Assembly: GCA_937127205.1 (NCBI GenBank)
Contig: CAKZLS010000245.1
Location: forward strand, 1 to 14,331
Length of the DNA: 14,331 nucleotides
Direction of reading: 5' to 3'
Source: an uncultured Rhodospirillales bacterium
GTDB lineage: Bacteria > Pseudomonadota > Alphaproteobacteria > Rhodospirillales > Defluviicoccaceae
Position 1 is the stretch's first letter, and each line of letters starts with the position of its first letter. The notes under the pieces are model-generated. The model made no database searches. It saw nothing but the letters and a program-made list of their open reading frames with translations, and had not been told where the DNA came from. Both the position numbers and the translations under genes were made by a program. Shown in pieces: positions 1-6,564 of the stretch.

Positions 1-240
1 CTGCGTGGTCATCAGACGATCGTCTTTGGCCAATCACGCATGAACATCGAGGTTATGACGACCTACCTGAAACGGCTGATGATGCGGCTGAAACGAAATC
101 CAGATCAGATTTGCGGGTACCGCTCGGGCTACCTTCCAAAAGAACGTCGTGCCATTGAAAGTGGCATCAAATCCGGTGACGTCATGGGCGTTGTTTCGAC
201 GAACGCACTGGAATTGGGGATTGATATCGGGGGTCTTGAT
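1..240 (+). pseudogene. Truncated YprA/MrfA-like DEAD/DEAH helicase, C-terminal core fragment
   Basis: Read in frame 1 from the window edge, this encodes part of a superfamily 2 helicase C-terminal domain. Visible are a strand with TIVFGQSR (motif IV region), a CGYRSGYLPKERR segment and the motif V-like block VVSTNALELGIDIGGLD. This wording is characteristic of the YprA/MrfA-type helicases (DEAD/DEAH helicase with a DUF1998 zinc-binding C-terminus), linked to DNA repair in Bacillus. In relatives, GGLD is followed by a strand, a PGT segment and the QxGRxGR arginine-finger motif VI. Here the resemblance ends at about 240, and the frame runs on through unrelated sequence to a TGA at 421-423. The fragment lacks motif VI and the zinc domain, so a functional helicase is unlikely. 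The upstream part lies outside the window, so the state of the ATPase domain is unknown. Family call is good; pseudogene status is inferred from the abrupt break. Confidence 0.65.
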
Positions 241-375
241 GTAGACGAAGACATCCAGCTGCAGTCCGCTTTCGGTCAGTCCGAGCAGGCGCACTCGGGC
301 CGGGTCGGGCGCGCCCTCAGGTTCGGCGTCGGGCTCCAGTTTAGGCTGCCCAAAAGGCCCGCCCTCGGGTTCTTT
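232..375 (-). pseudogene. Remnant resembling the C-terminal region of a MscS-type mechanosensitive channel
   Basis: On the minus strand, in the frame whose codons end at 241 and 238, the translation contains PDPARVRLLGLTESGLQLD followed by VFVYIKT. This resembles the MscS-family cytoplasmic beta/alpha domain, where a P-x-V-R-F/L-x-G-F/L-x-x-S-x-L-x-L-E/D-V-F-x-Y-V pattern is common. The preceding 25 residues are rich in Pro, Glu and Gly, as in a linker. The resemblance stops at about 232, where the opposite strand starts to read as helicase. The frame stays open to 34, but residues beyond KT look like antisense of the helicase. No membrane segments or pore helix are present, so this cannot be a channel. 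The match is short and judged by eye; the upstream limit near 375 is a guess. Confidence 0.4.
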
Positions 376-459
376 TCCCGCCTTGCCCGTAGGGTTTCCA
401 CAGGCTCGCCACGCGGGTCTTGAGAAAAAACACAATCTTCCCGCGGCCAGGGATTCCAA

Positions 460-487
460 CCCCAATCATCGGGCCCCAATCATGGGA
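460..487. repeat. Imperfect tandem repeat of a 14-bp unit
   Basis: The 10-bp string CCCCAATCAT occurs at 460-469 and again at 474-483. With its flanks it forms two adjacent 14-bp copies, the first ending CGGG and the second GGGA. It lies in non-coding sequence upstream of the antiporter. The repeat is directly visible, but no function can be assigned. Confidence 0.5.
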
Positions 488-594
488 AGAGTCCGCGCGA
501 GCGGTGCGCCGGCGATTGCGCGGCGATCCGGCAATCCTTACAAAGTGATGCCCGGCCGCGTCGTGGATCACCACAGCGCACGCCCTTTCGTTAC

Positions 595-606
595 AAAGGA
601 TCCTTT
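595..606 (+). promoter_or_regulatory. Ribosome-binding site of the antiporter, embedded in a 12-bp palindrome
   Basis: AAAGGA at 595-600 lies 11 bases before the ATG at 612 and is the only purine-rich Shine-Dalgarno candidate, which supports that start. It is the left half of the perfect palindrome AAAGGATCCTTT. In RNA this could form only a four-pair stem (AAAG/CTTT) with a GATC loop, so any effect on initiation would be small. Confidence 0.5.
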
Positions 607-611
607 CTCCC

Positions 612-1988
612 ATGCACCTGGACTCAGTCCTTTTGGCGTTTGTCGCCGTGATCTTCATGCTGGCGGTTCCGGCCGTGGTGGCCCGCGTCGTGCGTCAGCC
701 CTACGCGGTAGGCTACATTGTCGCCGGGGTGATCATGGGTCCCAGCGTGCTCGGGCTAGTGACCGACACCGAGTTCCTGACCAAGCTCGGTGCCATCGGG
801 GTTCTGCTGCTGTTGTTCTTCGTCGGCATGGAGGTCTCGCCCCGTAAGCTCGGTGGCAACTGGAAGGTGGCGCTGTTCGGGACTCTGCTGCAGGTTTCCG
901 TGACCACCGGTATCATCATCGGCGTGGGACATCTGCTGGAGTGGCCGCTGGCCAAGAGCATTCTGGTGGGCTTCATCGTATCGCTCAGCAGCACCGCGGT
1001 TATCCTCAAGTTGCTGGAAGACTGGAAAGAGCTGGATACCCGACCCGGCCAGGACGTTTTAAGTATTCTGCTGGTTCAGGACCTGGCCATCATTCCCATG
1101 CTCATTGGCATCGGTTTGCTGGGCGGCGAGGGATGGCATACCAACACCTTGATCATGCAGGGCGCGGGCGCCGTCCTGCTTGTCGGGCTGGCGGTATGGG
1201 TGACGACGCGGCCAAACTTCAGTCTGCCCATGGGCCGGATGATCCGAAGCGACCGCGAACTTCAGGTGCTGGCGGCGCTGGTCATCTGCTTCGGGTTGGC
1301 GACGATCTCGGGACTTCTCGAGCTTTCGTCGGCGCTCGGTGCCTTTGTCGCCGGGATGGTCATTCACGCCGCCAAGGAAACCCGCTGGGTGGACCAGAGC
1401 CTGCACGGTTTCCGGGTTATCTTCATCGCCTTTTTCTTTCTCTCCGTCGGCATGCTGATCGATGTGAACTTCTTGCAGGAACGTTGGCTGATGGTCGTGG
1501 TGATGGTCGCGGTGGCGGTGTTCGCCAATACCTTCATCAACGCCGGCGTGCTTCGATTATTTGGCCGTCCGTGGCCGGAGGCCCTCTACGCCGGCGCGCT
1601 GCTCTCGCAAATCGGCGAGTTCAGCTTCGTGCTCGCCAGTGTCGGCTGGGCCGTGGGTTTGCTCACCGAGGAGGTCTATCAGGGCGCGGTATCGGTGATC
1701 GCCATCAGCCTGGTCCTCAGTCCGGCCTGGATCGGTGTCGTCAAATGGCAACTCCGCCGCCAATTTGGCTGGACCACCTCGCAACTCCATGAGCTCCCGC
1801 CAGCGGCCGAGCAGAGCATCGAGCCAGCGCCGGAACCGGTCACCGAAGCGGCTGTCGAACCGCCGCTCGATCAGGCCGAGGCGGTGCAGCCGGTATCGGA
1901 GGCTACCGAGCCGCAGGTGGCCGAGACAGTGGGGACTTCAGAGGTGCTCGAGCCGGCGCTCGAAGGCCCTGCGGCACGCAAGGGTTAG
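612..1988 (+). CDS. CPA2-family monovalent cation:proton antiporter (KefB/Na+/H+ exchanger type)
   Basis: This 458-residue inner-membrane protein exchanges a monovalent cation (K+ or Na+) for protons, supporting pH and ion homeostasis. Residues 1-385 are almost entirely hydrophobic, consistent with 12-13 membrane helices. Family signatures include GYIVAGVIMGPSVLG (34-48), LLLLFFVGMEVSP (64-76), the SLSSTAVILKLLED block (124-137), the Gln-Asp pair in LLVQDLAIIP (156-157), ALGAFVAGMV (241-250), FFFLSVGM (274-281) and SQIGEFSFV (332-340). KefB/KefC proteins end in a TrkA-N/RCK nucleotide-binding domain. Here the membrane part is followed only by about 70 residues rich in Glu, Ala and Pro (about 390-458), so RCK-type gating is absent. 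The ATG has a usable ribosome-binding site 11 bases upstream. No partner gene is adjacent: gene fragments precede it and a pseudogene follows its stop. Ion specificity cannot be read from sequence. Confidence 0.92.
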   Translation: MHLDSVLLAFVAVIFMLAVPAVVARVVRQPYAVGYIVAGVIMGPSVLGLVTDTEFLTKLGAIGVLLLLFFVGMEVSPRKLGGNWKVALFGTLLQVSVTTGIIIGVGHLLEWPLAKSILVGFIVSLSSTAVILKLLEDWKELDTRPGQDVLSILLVQDLAIIPMLIGIGLLGGEGWHTNTLIMQGAGAVLLVGLAVWVTTRPNFSLPMGRMIRSDRELQVLAALVICFGLATISGLLELSSALGAFVAGMVIHAAKETRWVDQSLHGFRVIFIAFFFLSVGMLIDVNFLQERWLMVVVMVAVAVFANTFINAGVLRLFGRPWPEALYAGALLSQIGEFSFVLASVGWAVGLLTEEVYQGAVSVIAISLVLSPAWIGVVKWQLRRQFGWTTSQLHELPPAAEQSIEPAPEPVTEAAVEPPLDQAEAVQPVSEATEPQVAETVGTSEVLEPALEGPAARKG

Positions 1989-1990
1989 GC

Positions 1991-2356
1991 TGGCTTCGAG
2001 CCGATGCGGCGGCCATGCCGCTGACCGCGATCACCGCCTGGGAAGCTCTTTTCCACCGGCTTGATGTCGACAAACCTGTGCCGGGCGCCGCGCGCGCCAT
2101 CTTGATTGTCGGCGGAGCCGGCGGGGCTGGGTTCATCGCAACCCAACTGGCGCGCCAGCTGACCGACCTGACCGTCATATCCTCAGCGTCGCGGTCCGAA
2201 ACGGAACAGTAGGTGCGCGAGCTAGTGGTCTGACTTTGACGTATGGGTACCATTGTCAGAGTCGGACCACTAGGCGCTCACCACGTGGTCAATCATCTCA
2301 ATCCACTGGCTGCCGAAATGGCCGCCCGCGGAAAGATCGTGCTGGAGGGGTTCTGA
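1991..2356 (+). pseudogene. Decayed zinc-type alcohol dehydrogenase / quinone oxidoreductase
   Basis: Reading in the frame of the ATG at 2015, homology starts just after the antiporter stop with WLRADAAAMPLTAITAWEA, normally about residue 120 of a roughly 340-residue MDR-superfamily NADPH quinone oxidoreductase. A Rossmann segment follows (ILIVGGAGGAGFIATQLAR), then DLTVISSASRSETEQ. The TAG at 2210-2212 falls where relatives usually have Trp before VREL, consistent with a TGG to TAG change. After VREL a 46-bp palindrome interrupts the gene, and the same frame resumes at 2273 with GAHHVVNHLNPLAAE. That runs directly into MAARGKIVLEGF and a TGA at 2354-2356, resembling the extreme C-terminus of the family, so most of the C-terminal half is missing. 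Loss of the amino terminus, a nonsense codon, an insertion and an internal deletion together make function very unlikely. The 65-residue open piece (2015-2212) might still be translated, but no ribosome-binding site is apparent. Confidence 0.8.
2223..2272. mobile_element. 46-bp palindromic MITE-like insertion at a CTAG/TA target
   Basis: GTGGTCTGACTTTGAC (2225-2240) and GTCAGAGTCGGACCAC (2255-2270) are inverted repeats matching at 14 of 16 positions around a 14-bp centre. Each end is flanked by TA (2223-2224 and 2271-2272) inside a CTAG (2222-2225 and 2270-2273). Removing one TA plus the 46 bp restores GAG CTA GGC GCT, coding Glu-Leu-Gly-Ala, exactly what relatives of the interrupted oxidoreductase have before HHV. 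TA duplication within CTAG is the known target behaviour of IS630-family (Tc1/mariner-like) elements. With no transposase, it would be a miniature derivative moved in trans. The insertion reading is strong; the IS630 assignment is inferred from the target site. Confidence 0.65.
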
Positions 2357-2451
2357 GCCGCTTGCCGTTGATTGCGACCCAAGGGATCCGAGCGGTTTGG
2401 CCCATATACTGGATCCGCGGAGGCCCGCAGCGGGAGAGCTTGGGGCGCGAC

Positions 2452-2862
2452 TCAATGCAATAGGGGCTTCACGAATACTTGCCAGCGCGTTTGCGCGACC
2501 CGTCTCAACAAAGCCCGATCGTCGGTGACCAGGACGGCCTCCCGATCCTCCGCCAACGCCACATAGAAGCAGTCGTAAGCAGGATGGTTGAGCGCGTGGG
2601 CTATTGCCAGAGCGGGCTCGCCAAGGGGCGCCGCTGAAACCAACTGATCCATTACGCTGATCAAGCCTGCCACCGCCGCCGTGGCATGATCGATCTCGAC
2701 TTCCGCCTGAATAACCCGCCTCCATGCAACATTGGTGACTTCGGCAACGATCAGATCCGGAGCGATGACAAGCCCGTTGGTGAGGAGTTTCCTGGCCTCT
2801 TCCGATCCCTGCTCGTCGAAAAACCATTTGCAAGCGACGCTGGCGTCGATGACCCGGGTCAC
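2452..2862 (-). CDS. PIN-domain ribonuclease toxin (VapC/FitB type)
   Basis: This 136-residue protein is the toxin of a type II toxin-antitoxin pair. PIN toxins are Mg2+-dependent ribonucleases that cut RNA, often tRNA or rRNA, when freed from their antitoxin. The acidic active-site residues are visible: Asp6 in VIDASVACKWF, Glu41 in APDLIVAEVTN, Asp97 in AYDCFYVALAE, and Asp114 in VLVTDDRALL. All four are in the expected order and spacing, and the length is normal, so the toxin looks intact. It starts with GTG, whose bases overlap the antitoxin stop as GTGA (2859-2862). That implies translational coupling, and no separate ribosome-binding site is seen. Target RNA cannot be inferred. The module lies beside a pseudogene and an insertion, in an accessory-looking stretch. 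Confidence 0.9.
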   Translation of the reverse strand: MTRVIDASVACKWFFDEQGSEEARKLLTNGLVIAPDLIVAEVTNVAWRRVIQAEVEIDHATAAVAGLISVMDQLVSAAPLGEPALAIAHALNHPAYDCFYVALAEDREAVLVTDDRALLRRVAQTRWQVFVKPLLH

Positions 2863-3092
2863 CGGCTGTCGCGATCGCGGCGAACCAGATCGGTGCTGTC
2901 GGTGGTTAGCGGAGCCGGGGTCATGGCGCGAATTCTGTCGGCGAGGGCAGCCTTGTCCGACGGATCCAGAGATGATGCCTGCGTTAGCACGTCGCGAAGT
3001 TCCTGCTCCAGCGAATGGCCATGAACTTTCGCCTTGGCTTTCAGCGAAGCGATCACCGCGTCGTCAAGGTTGCGAACAATCACCTGTCCCAT
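2859..3092 (-). CDS. Ribbon-helix-helix antitoxin (FitA/VapB type)
   Basis: This 77-residue protein is the antitoxin of the downstream PIN toxin and probably the operon repressor. The first 36 residues form the short strand and two helices of a FitA-like ribbon-helix-helix domain: strand GQVIVRNLDD, helix AVIASLKAKAKVHG, then HSLEQELRDVL. In this family the amino-terminal part dimerises and binds operator DNA, while the C-terminal tail wraps and blocks the toxin. The tail here (about 44-77) is acidic then Arg-rich and ends in VRRDRDSR, consistent with inserting an Arg near the acidic toxin site. The ATG at 3092 has the purine-rich AAAGGTGG (3104-3097) just upstream. Placing the antitoxin first with a 4-bp overlap is the usual arrangement. 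Confidence 0.9.
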   Translation of the reverse strand: MGQVIVRNLDDAVIASLKAKAKVHGHSLEQELRDVLTQASSLDPSDKAALADRIRAMTPAPLTTDSTDLVRRDRDSR

Positions 3093-3107
3093 GATCCACC
3101 TTTAAGA

Positions 3108-3121
3108 TATCAAATATGATA
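3108..3121 (-). promoter_or_regulatory. Palindromic operator candidate of the toxin-antitoxin operon
   Basis: TATCAAATATGATA is an inverted repeat (TATCA, four-base spacer, TGATA; 12 of 14 positions symmetric) 16 bp upstream of the antitoxin start. The TGATAG half-site resembles the repeats bound by FitA in Neisseria, from memory. On the minus strand, TTGACC (3134-3129) could be a -35 box, with GATATC (3111-3106) as a -10 box 17 bp further on. The palindrome would then sit between and over these elements, a typical autorepression layout. That -10 would leave a very short leader, so the promoter assignment is tentative; the palindrome itself is clear. Confidence 0.5.
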
Positions 3122-3172
3122 GCGCGTCGGTCAAAGAAACTCAAGCCGGGTCCCTGGGCAAGCGGAGCCCTG

Positions 3173-3688
3173 TCAGGACACCGACCGTGACCACCGCTCA
3201 GCGTTGAGGCGCCAGATGCTGAAGTTGAGGGCGGAGGCGAAAGTTACCCAGCATGCGTACGGAATAAGCAGATAGGCCGCCACTTCGTCGATGGGGTGGA
3301 ACAGGACAATGGTGGCGATAATGGAAAGCCACAGGCAGATCACTTCGATAAATGCCAGATCCGGGCGCCGCAGGCCGAAAAAGAACGCCGACCACAGCGC
3401 GTTGAGCACCAGTTGAACGGCGAACACCGCCAGTGCCAATCCGACGCCATCGGCGCCCCACTGCCGCCACACCAGCCAGCCGGAAATGGCAATGCAAATG
3501 TAGAGGACCAGCCAAGCCGGGCCGAACAGCCAGTCGGGCGGACGCCAGGGGGGCTTCGCCAGATCGCGATACCAGGCGCCGGGACGAAAAAACATTCCCG
3601 TCGACGCCGCCGCCGCACTCGCCAACATGAAAAACAGCAAGTCCATAATCGTGTCCGCAGTCTCAGGTGAATTAAGGATATGGACCAT
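3173..3688 (-). CDS. tspO: TspO/MBR family tryptophan-rich membrane protein
   Basis: This 171-residue protein belongs to the TspO (CrtK/peripheral benzodiazepine receptor) family of five-helix membrane proteins that bind porphyrins. In bacteria such as Rhodobacter they modulate tetrapyrrole-linked and stress responses. Signatures are AKPPWRPPDWLFGPAWLVLY (44-63), the LNALWSAFFFGLRRPDLA block (95-112), a helix at about 114-131, and the C-terminal WVTFASALNFSIWRLN (147-162). Five hydrophobic segments are visible at about 16-33, 54-74, 82-104, 114-131 and 137-158. Family members are usually about 150-165 residues. The ATG at 3688 lacks a clear ribosome-binding site and adds a polar stretch; an internal ATG (Met15, 3646) would begin right at the first helix and may be the true start. 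It is the last of a minus-strand run, 77 bp behind the DUF748 gene. No photosynthesis gene is nearby, so its local role is unknown. Confidence 0.9.
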   Translation of the reverse strand: MVHILNSPETADTIMDLLFFMLASAAAASTGMFFRPGAWYRDLAKPPWRPPDWLFGPAWLVLYICIAISGWLVWRQWGADGVGLALAVFAVQLVLNALWSAFFFGLRRPDLAFIEVICLWLSIIATIVLFHPIDEVAAYLLIPYACWVTFASALNFSIWRLNAERWSRSVS

Positions 3689-3712
3689 TTCGGTTGGTTA
3701 AGCAAACCGATT

Positions 3713-3725
3713 GTCCCGATGGGAC
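3713..3725. other. Short GC stem-loop between the DUF748 gene and tspO
   Basis: GTCCC (3713-3717) and GGGAC (3721-3725) form a perfect five-pair stem with a three-base loop, just downstream of the DUF748 stop on the minus strand. No T-run follows in either direction, so it is at best a weak or Rho-assisted end of transcription, or a processing site. A second weak inverted repeat (CGGTT/AACCG, 3691-3709) lies beside it at the tspO start. Confidence 0.25.
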
Positions 3726-3765
3726 CGGCCCGTACATCGCGCTGAAATCGCGTCCACTCCCTCAT

Positions 3766-6501
3766 CTACATTCTGATATCCACCCGGGGCGGGCCGTTGT
3801 CGGTCGGGTCGAAGGTGGGGCGGCACTCTTCGATGCGCGACGCCTCGATGCCGTGGCCGTTGGCGACGAATTGGCGCACCGCGCGGGTGCGCTCCACCGC
3901 CAGTTTGTTGAGATCGGCCCTGGCTCTATCAGGGAGCTGCGCTGCTTTCGCGCGCGCCGGCGACGCGGCCGGAAGCGCAATGCCGCGGGCGTTGGCATAG
4001 GCCAGAACGTCCTGAGACGTGACGCGGCCGCAAACATCGACCGATAGCTTGGGGCGTTGCCTCAGCATCTGGGCCAGAGTGTTGGCGGTGCTGACACCTT
4101 CCTTTTTGAGCGCGGTAGAACCGGCCTCGAAGGTGATGGGTTTGAAGGCGACGCCGTCATCATTGCCGCCACCACCGATCAGCGCGCCGAACGCCCCGCC
4201 GAGCGCCTTGCTGATCACCTGGCTGAGGTCGATATTTGGTGACTCGGTGGTTCCTGAAACGGGAAGCTCGAGCCGGATGACGCCGTCCGGGTCCTGGATC
4301 ATGGCCACCGCTGTTTTCACCGGAATGCCTACTTGTGCCGACAGCCTCTGGGCGGCCGCCGGCGACACCGGGGTGAAATCGAGGTCATCCACCGTCAGCC
4401 TGACGTTGGCTTTCAGTTTCCCCTGGTTGGCCGCCGCCGTGGTCCGGGTGGAGAGGGTTCCGCTCTCGAGATTCACACCAACTGCTTGGGCCGAATAGGG
4501 AGAAAAAGAAACTAATTGAAGGCCTTGGAGGTCTAAACTTAAGTCGAGTGTCGGCTTTTCGGCGAGCGGTTGCACCCAGCCGGCTGCATCCACTTTGGCG
4601 AATTCGTTGATCTTTGCCACGAGCTCCAGATCGGTGCGCTGGTCCGGATCACCGGTGTTGATGTTCTTGATCTCAAGCGTGCTGGCGTCCACCGAGACTT
4701 CCACCCGAGGGTCCACCGCCGTGTCCTCATACAGCACCCTGGCACCGTCGACGAAGACAAGCCGCCCGATCTTGACCTTGCGGTCGGGGTCGGTATCGGC
4801 GGACTTTTCTTGCTGCTCCCCACTGCCGAATGCCGCCATCACTTTGTCGCTCAGTTCCGCCTGCAATTTCGCGATCGCCACGTCGGCGGCGGCGAACGAA
4901 AGGGACTGGTCGATCGATGCGTCCTTAAGTGTCAATTGGGCAGCTTTGGCCCTGGCAAGGTCGCCGTTGCCGATGGCGGCGCCCAGACCGGATGCATCGA
5001 GGTCCATAGCCGTCTGCCACCGGAGCTCGGCGGATGCCTTGTTAACGGTCAGGTCGCTGAGGCTCACGTCGAGCGAGTCGATAGCCGCCTGAATCGCCGG
5101 TTGCCCTGTCTGTTCCGGGAGATCTGCGCCGAGATTGTTCGCCACGACGGTGGCGGAGCCCGATAGGTTCATGGAGAAACGGTCGGCGGCCGTGGATACG
5201 TTGACCTCGCCGAGGGCGATGGAAAGAGCGTCGAGCGAACCGGCGGTGGTACCGTCGAGGGCCACTTTTCTGGCGGCAAATGACGGCTCCACCCTGATTT
5301 TCGCCGCCCCGCCGGAGCCGACTTCGGCCTTCATGTTGTCGAAGAGCAAATCGACGGCGGCCAGCTCGATGACCTGGCCGCCCGGCAGGGTCAGCTGCAT
5401 GCCGTCGATGGCGTAGGTGGTGGTGCCGAGAACCTCCATGTCGCCGTCCGCGTCGAGTTCCGTGCGGGTGTCCAAGGTGATGACGCCCTTGTCGTAACGT
5501 CCGGACATTCTGTCGGGGCGCGCCGCCACCACGTCGGTGATGGTGAACAGGGTCTTGGAGTAAAAGACCAGTTTGCCGTCGGGCGTGATATCGAGCTGAT
5601 GTTTGCCTTCGGAGCTGAATTCGCCGCCTTGGCGCTCGAAGTCGAACGTGGGCCCGGTGTAGGCCAGGACCTTTTCCCACGACCCCCGATCCACCTTGGT
5701 TGCGAACGAGAGCATGATTTCGTCGCCGAACGGACGAGCCTCGCCGATTGCATAGACGTCGATGCCGTTCAGTGTACCTTTTAGCTCGAAAGTCCCCGGA
5801 TTTTCGGGTGCCCAGGTCCGAAAGCCTTCCAGCGTAAGCCGTTCCAGTTCGAGGGTGAGGGTGCCGCGCGTGAGGTCGTCGAGTAAGACGCGGCTGTCGG
5901 TCAGGGTTAGCACGTCGAGACCGGCCCCCCAGCCCCCGCCCCGTTGGGCGCCTTCTTCCGCGGCATCTGCCGCTGGCGTGGGGTCCTCCGGCTGTGTTTC
6001 GTCCGCCGCTGCGAGATAGCGGCTCAATTCAATGCCGTTGATGGTGAAATCGCCGTCCGCGTCCCGCTCCACTTCCAGGTCCACGCCTTGAATGGTCATG
6101 TCGGTGATCAGGGCGCGGCGCTGGAACAGTTCCAGCAGGTCGTATTTCACGCCCAGCCGCGCAACCGCCGCCGGTGTTGTGTCGCTGTCGAGCGGGCGGA
6201 GACCCACCGGTCCCATCCAGATCTCGTTATTCCACGGCCGCAGGTTGAGTGTTTTCACTCCCTGCGTGTCGATCCCCATGGCTTCGAGTTCGCTGTTGAT
6301 CAGATGCCGCGCGACATAATCGGGGACATAGTTGACGAACGCCCATATCGCGACGACGACAATCGCGAGGCCACTAAGGATCTTGAGCGATTTCGGGATT
6401 GATCGTTTGGCCTTGGCAGGGGAGAGCTCCGGTGGTTCTCGGTCGGGCGCGGATGGTTCGGTTGTCCCATCCGAAGGATCGTTCCTATCGGTTATCGTCA
6501 T
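3766..6501 (-). CDS. DUF748/AsmA-like envelope protein with an OmpA-like C-terminus
   Basis: This 911-residue protein has a charged cytoplasmic amino terminus (1-40), one membrane anchor (about 41-58, ILSGLAIVVVAIWAFVNYV), and a large periplasmic part. Residues of the type ALITDMTIQGVDLEVERDAD, followed by GDFTINGIEL, are typical of DUF748, in the AsmA-like superfamily of long beta-rich proteins tied to outer-membrane assembly and lipid transport. The middle is built of repeated beta-strand-like segments. Near the C-terminus, the stretch FEAGSTALKKEG with LSVDVCGRVT, then LAVERTRAVRQFV and CRPTFDPTDNGPPRVDIRM, resembles a degenerate OmpA-like domain, a usual ending in this family. An Ala/Glu-rich linker lies at about 165-190. 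A GGAGAA lies 12 bases before the ATG, a weak ribosome-binding site. It sits 63 bp behind yihY, in an envelope-gene run. Its molecular substrate is unknown; the family assignment is firm. Confidence 0.85.
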   Translation of the reverse strand: MTITDRNDPSDGTTEPSAPDREPPELSPAKAKRSIPKSLKILSGLAIVVVAIWAFVNYVPDYVARHLINSELEAMGIDTQGVKTLNLRPWNNEIWMGPVGLRPLDSDTTPAAVARLGVKYDLLELFQRRALITDMTIQGVDLEVERDADGDFTINGIELSRYLAAADETQPEDPTPAADAAEEGAQRGGGWGAGLDVLTLTDSRVLLDDLTRGTLTLELERLTLEGFRTWAPENPGTFELKGTLNGIDVYAIGEARPFGDEIMLSFATKVDRGSWEKVLAYTGPTFDFERQGGEFSSEGKHQLDITPDGKLVFYSKTLFTITDVVAARPDRMSGRYDKGVITLDTRTELDADGDMEVLGTTTYAIDGMQLTLPGGQVIELAAVDLLFDNMKAEVGSGGAAKIRVEPSFAARKVALDGTTAGSLDALSIALGEVNVSTAADRFSMNLSGSATVVANNLGADLPEQTGQPAIQAAIDSLDVSLSDLTVNKASAELRWQTAMDLDASGLGAAIGNGDLARAKAAQLTLKDASIDQSLSFAAADVAIAKLQAELSDKVMAAFGSGEQQEKSADTDPDRKVKIGRLVFVDGARVLYEDTAVDPRVEVSVDASTLEIKNINTGDPDQRTDLELVAKINEFAKVDAAGWVQPLAEKPTLDLSLDLQGLQLVSFSPYSAQAVGVNLESGTLSTRTTAAANQGKLKANVRLTVDDLDFTPVSPAAAQRLSAQVGIPVKTAVAMIQDPDGVIRLELPVSGTTESPNIDLSQVISKALGGAFGALIGGGGNDDGVAFKPITFEAGSTALKKEGVSTANTLAQMLRQRPKLSVDVCGRVTSQDVLAYANARGIALPAASPARAKAAQLPDRARADLNKLAVERTRAVRQFVANGHGIEASRIEECRPTFDPTDNGPPRVDIRM

Positions 6502-6547
6502 AAACTGAAGTATTCTCCGCGTTCATCGATAGAGCGGCGCCGAGCGC

Positions 6548-6563
6548 AAAACAGGACCCCTGT
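6548..6563 (-). terminator. Weak terminator-like hairpin after yihY
   Basis: Just after the yihY TAA, the minus strand reads ACAGG-GGT-CCTGT followed by TTT (a run of four T including the last stem base), then GCG. A five-pair stem with a three-base loop and a short U-run is the shape of an intrinsic terminator, but the stem is short. It could reduce read-through into the DUF748 gene without stopping it. Confidence 0.35.
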
Positions 6564-6564
6564 G

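Larger units (their letters stand above)
376..611. other. Intergenic stretch without a recognisable gene
   Basis: Between the gene fragments and the antiporter start I see no supported coding region. Open frames exist on both strands, but their translations are rich in Arg, Gly and Pro, match no family I know, and overlap one another. A short imperfect tandem repeat (460-487) and the palindrome at the antiporter ribosome-binding site are the only structures noticed. The antiporter promoter must lie here or upstream, but no convincing -35/-10 pair is visible. Confidence 0.5.

Noticed and set aside
1..423. Reading the plus-strand frame as a complete 127-residue protein from ATG 40
   Set aside because: The helicase reading continues upstream of this Met to the window edge, so the Met is internal, and the last 60 residues look like antisense of another fragment.
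941..1792. 283-residue open frame within the antiporter gene, plus strand
   Set aside because: It is a shifted frame of the antiporter, rich in Arg, Gly and His, with no recognisable domain.
2236..2463. 75-residue plus-strand open frame beginning inside the palindromic element
   Set aside because: Its codons are out of frame with the oxidoreductase remnant that explains this DNA, and the protein is Arg-rich without homology.
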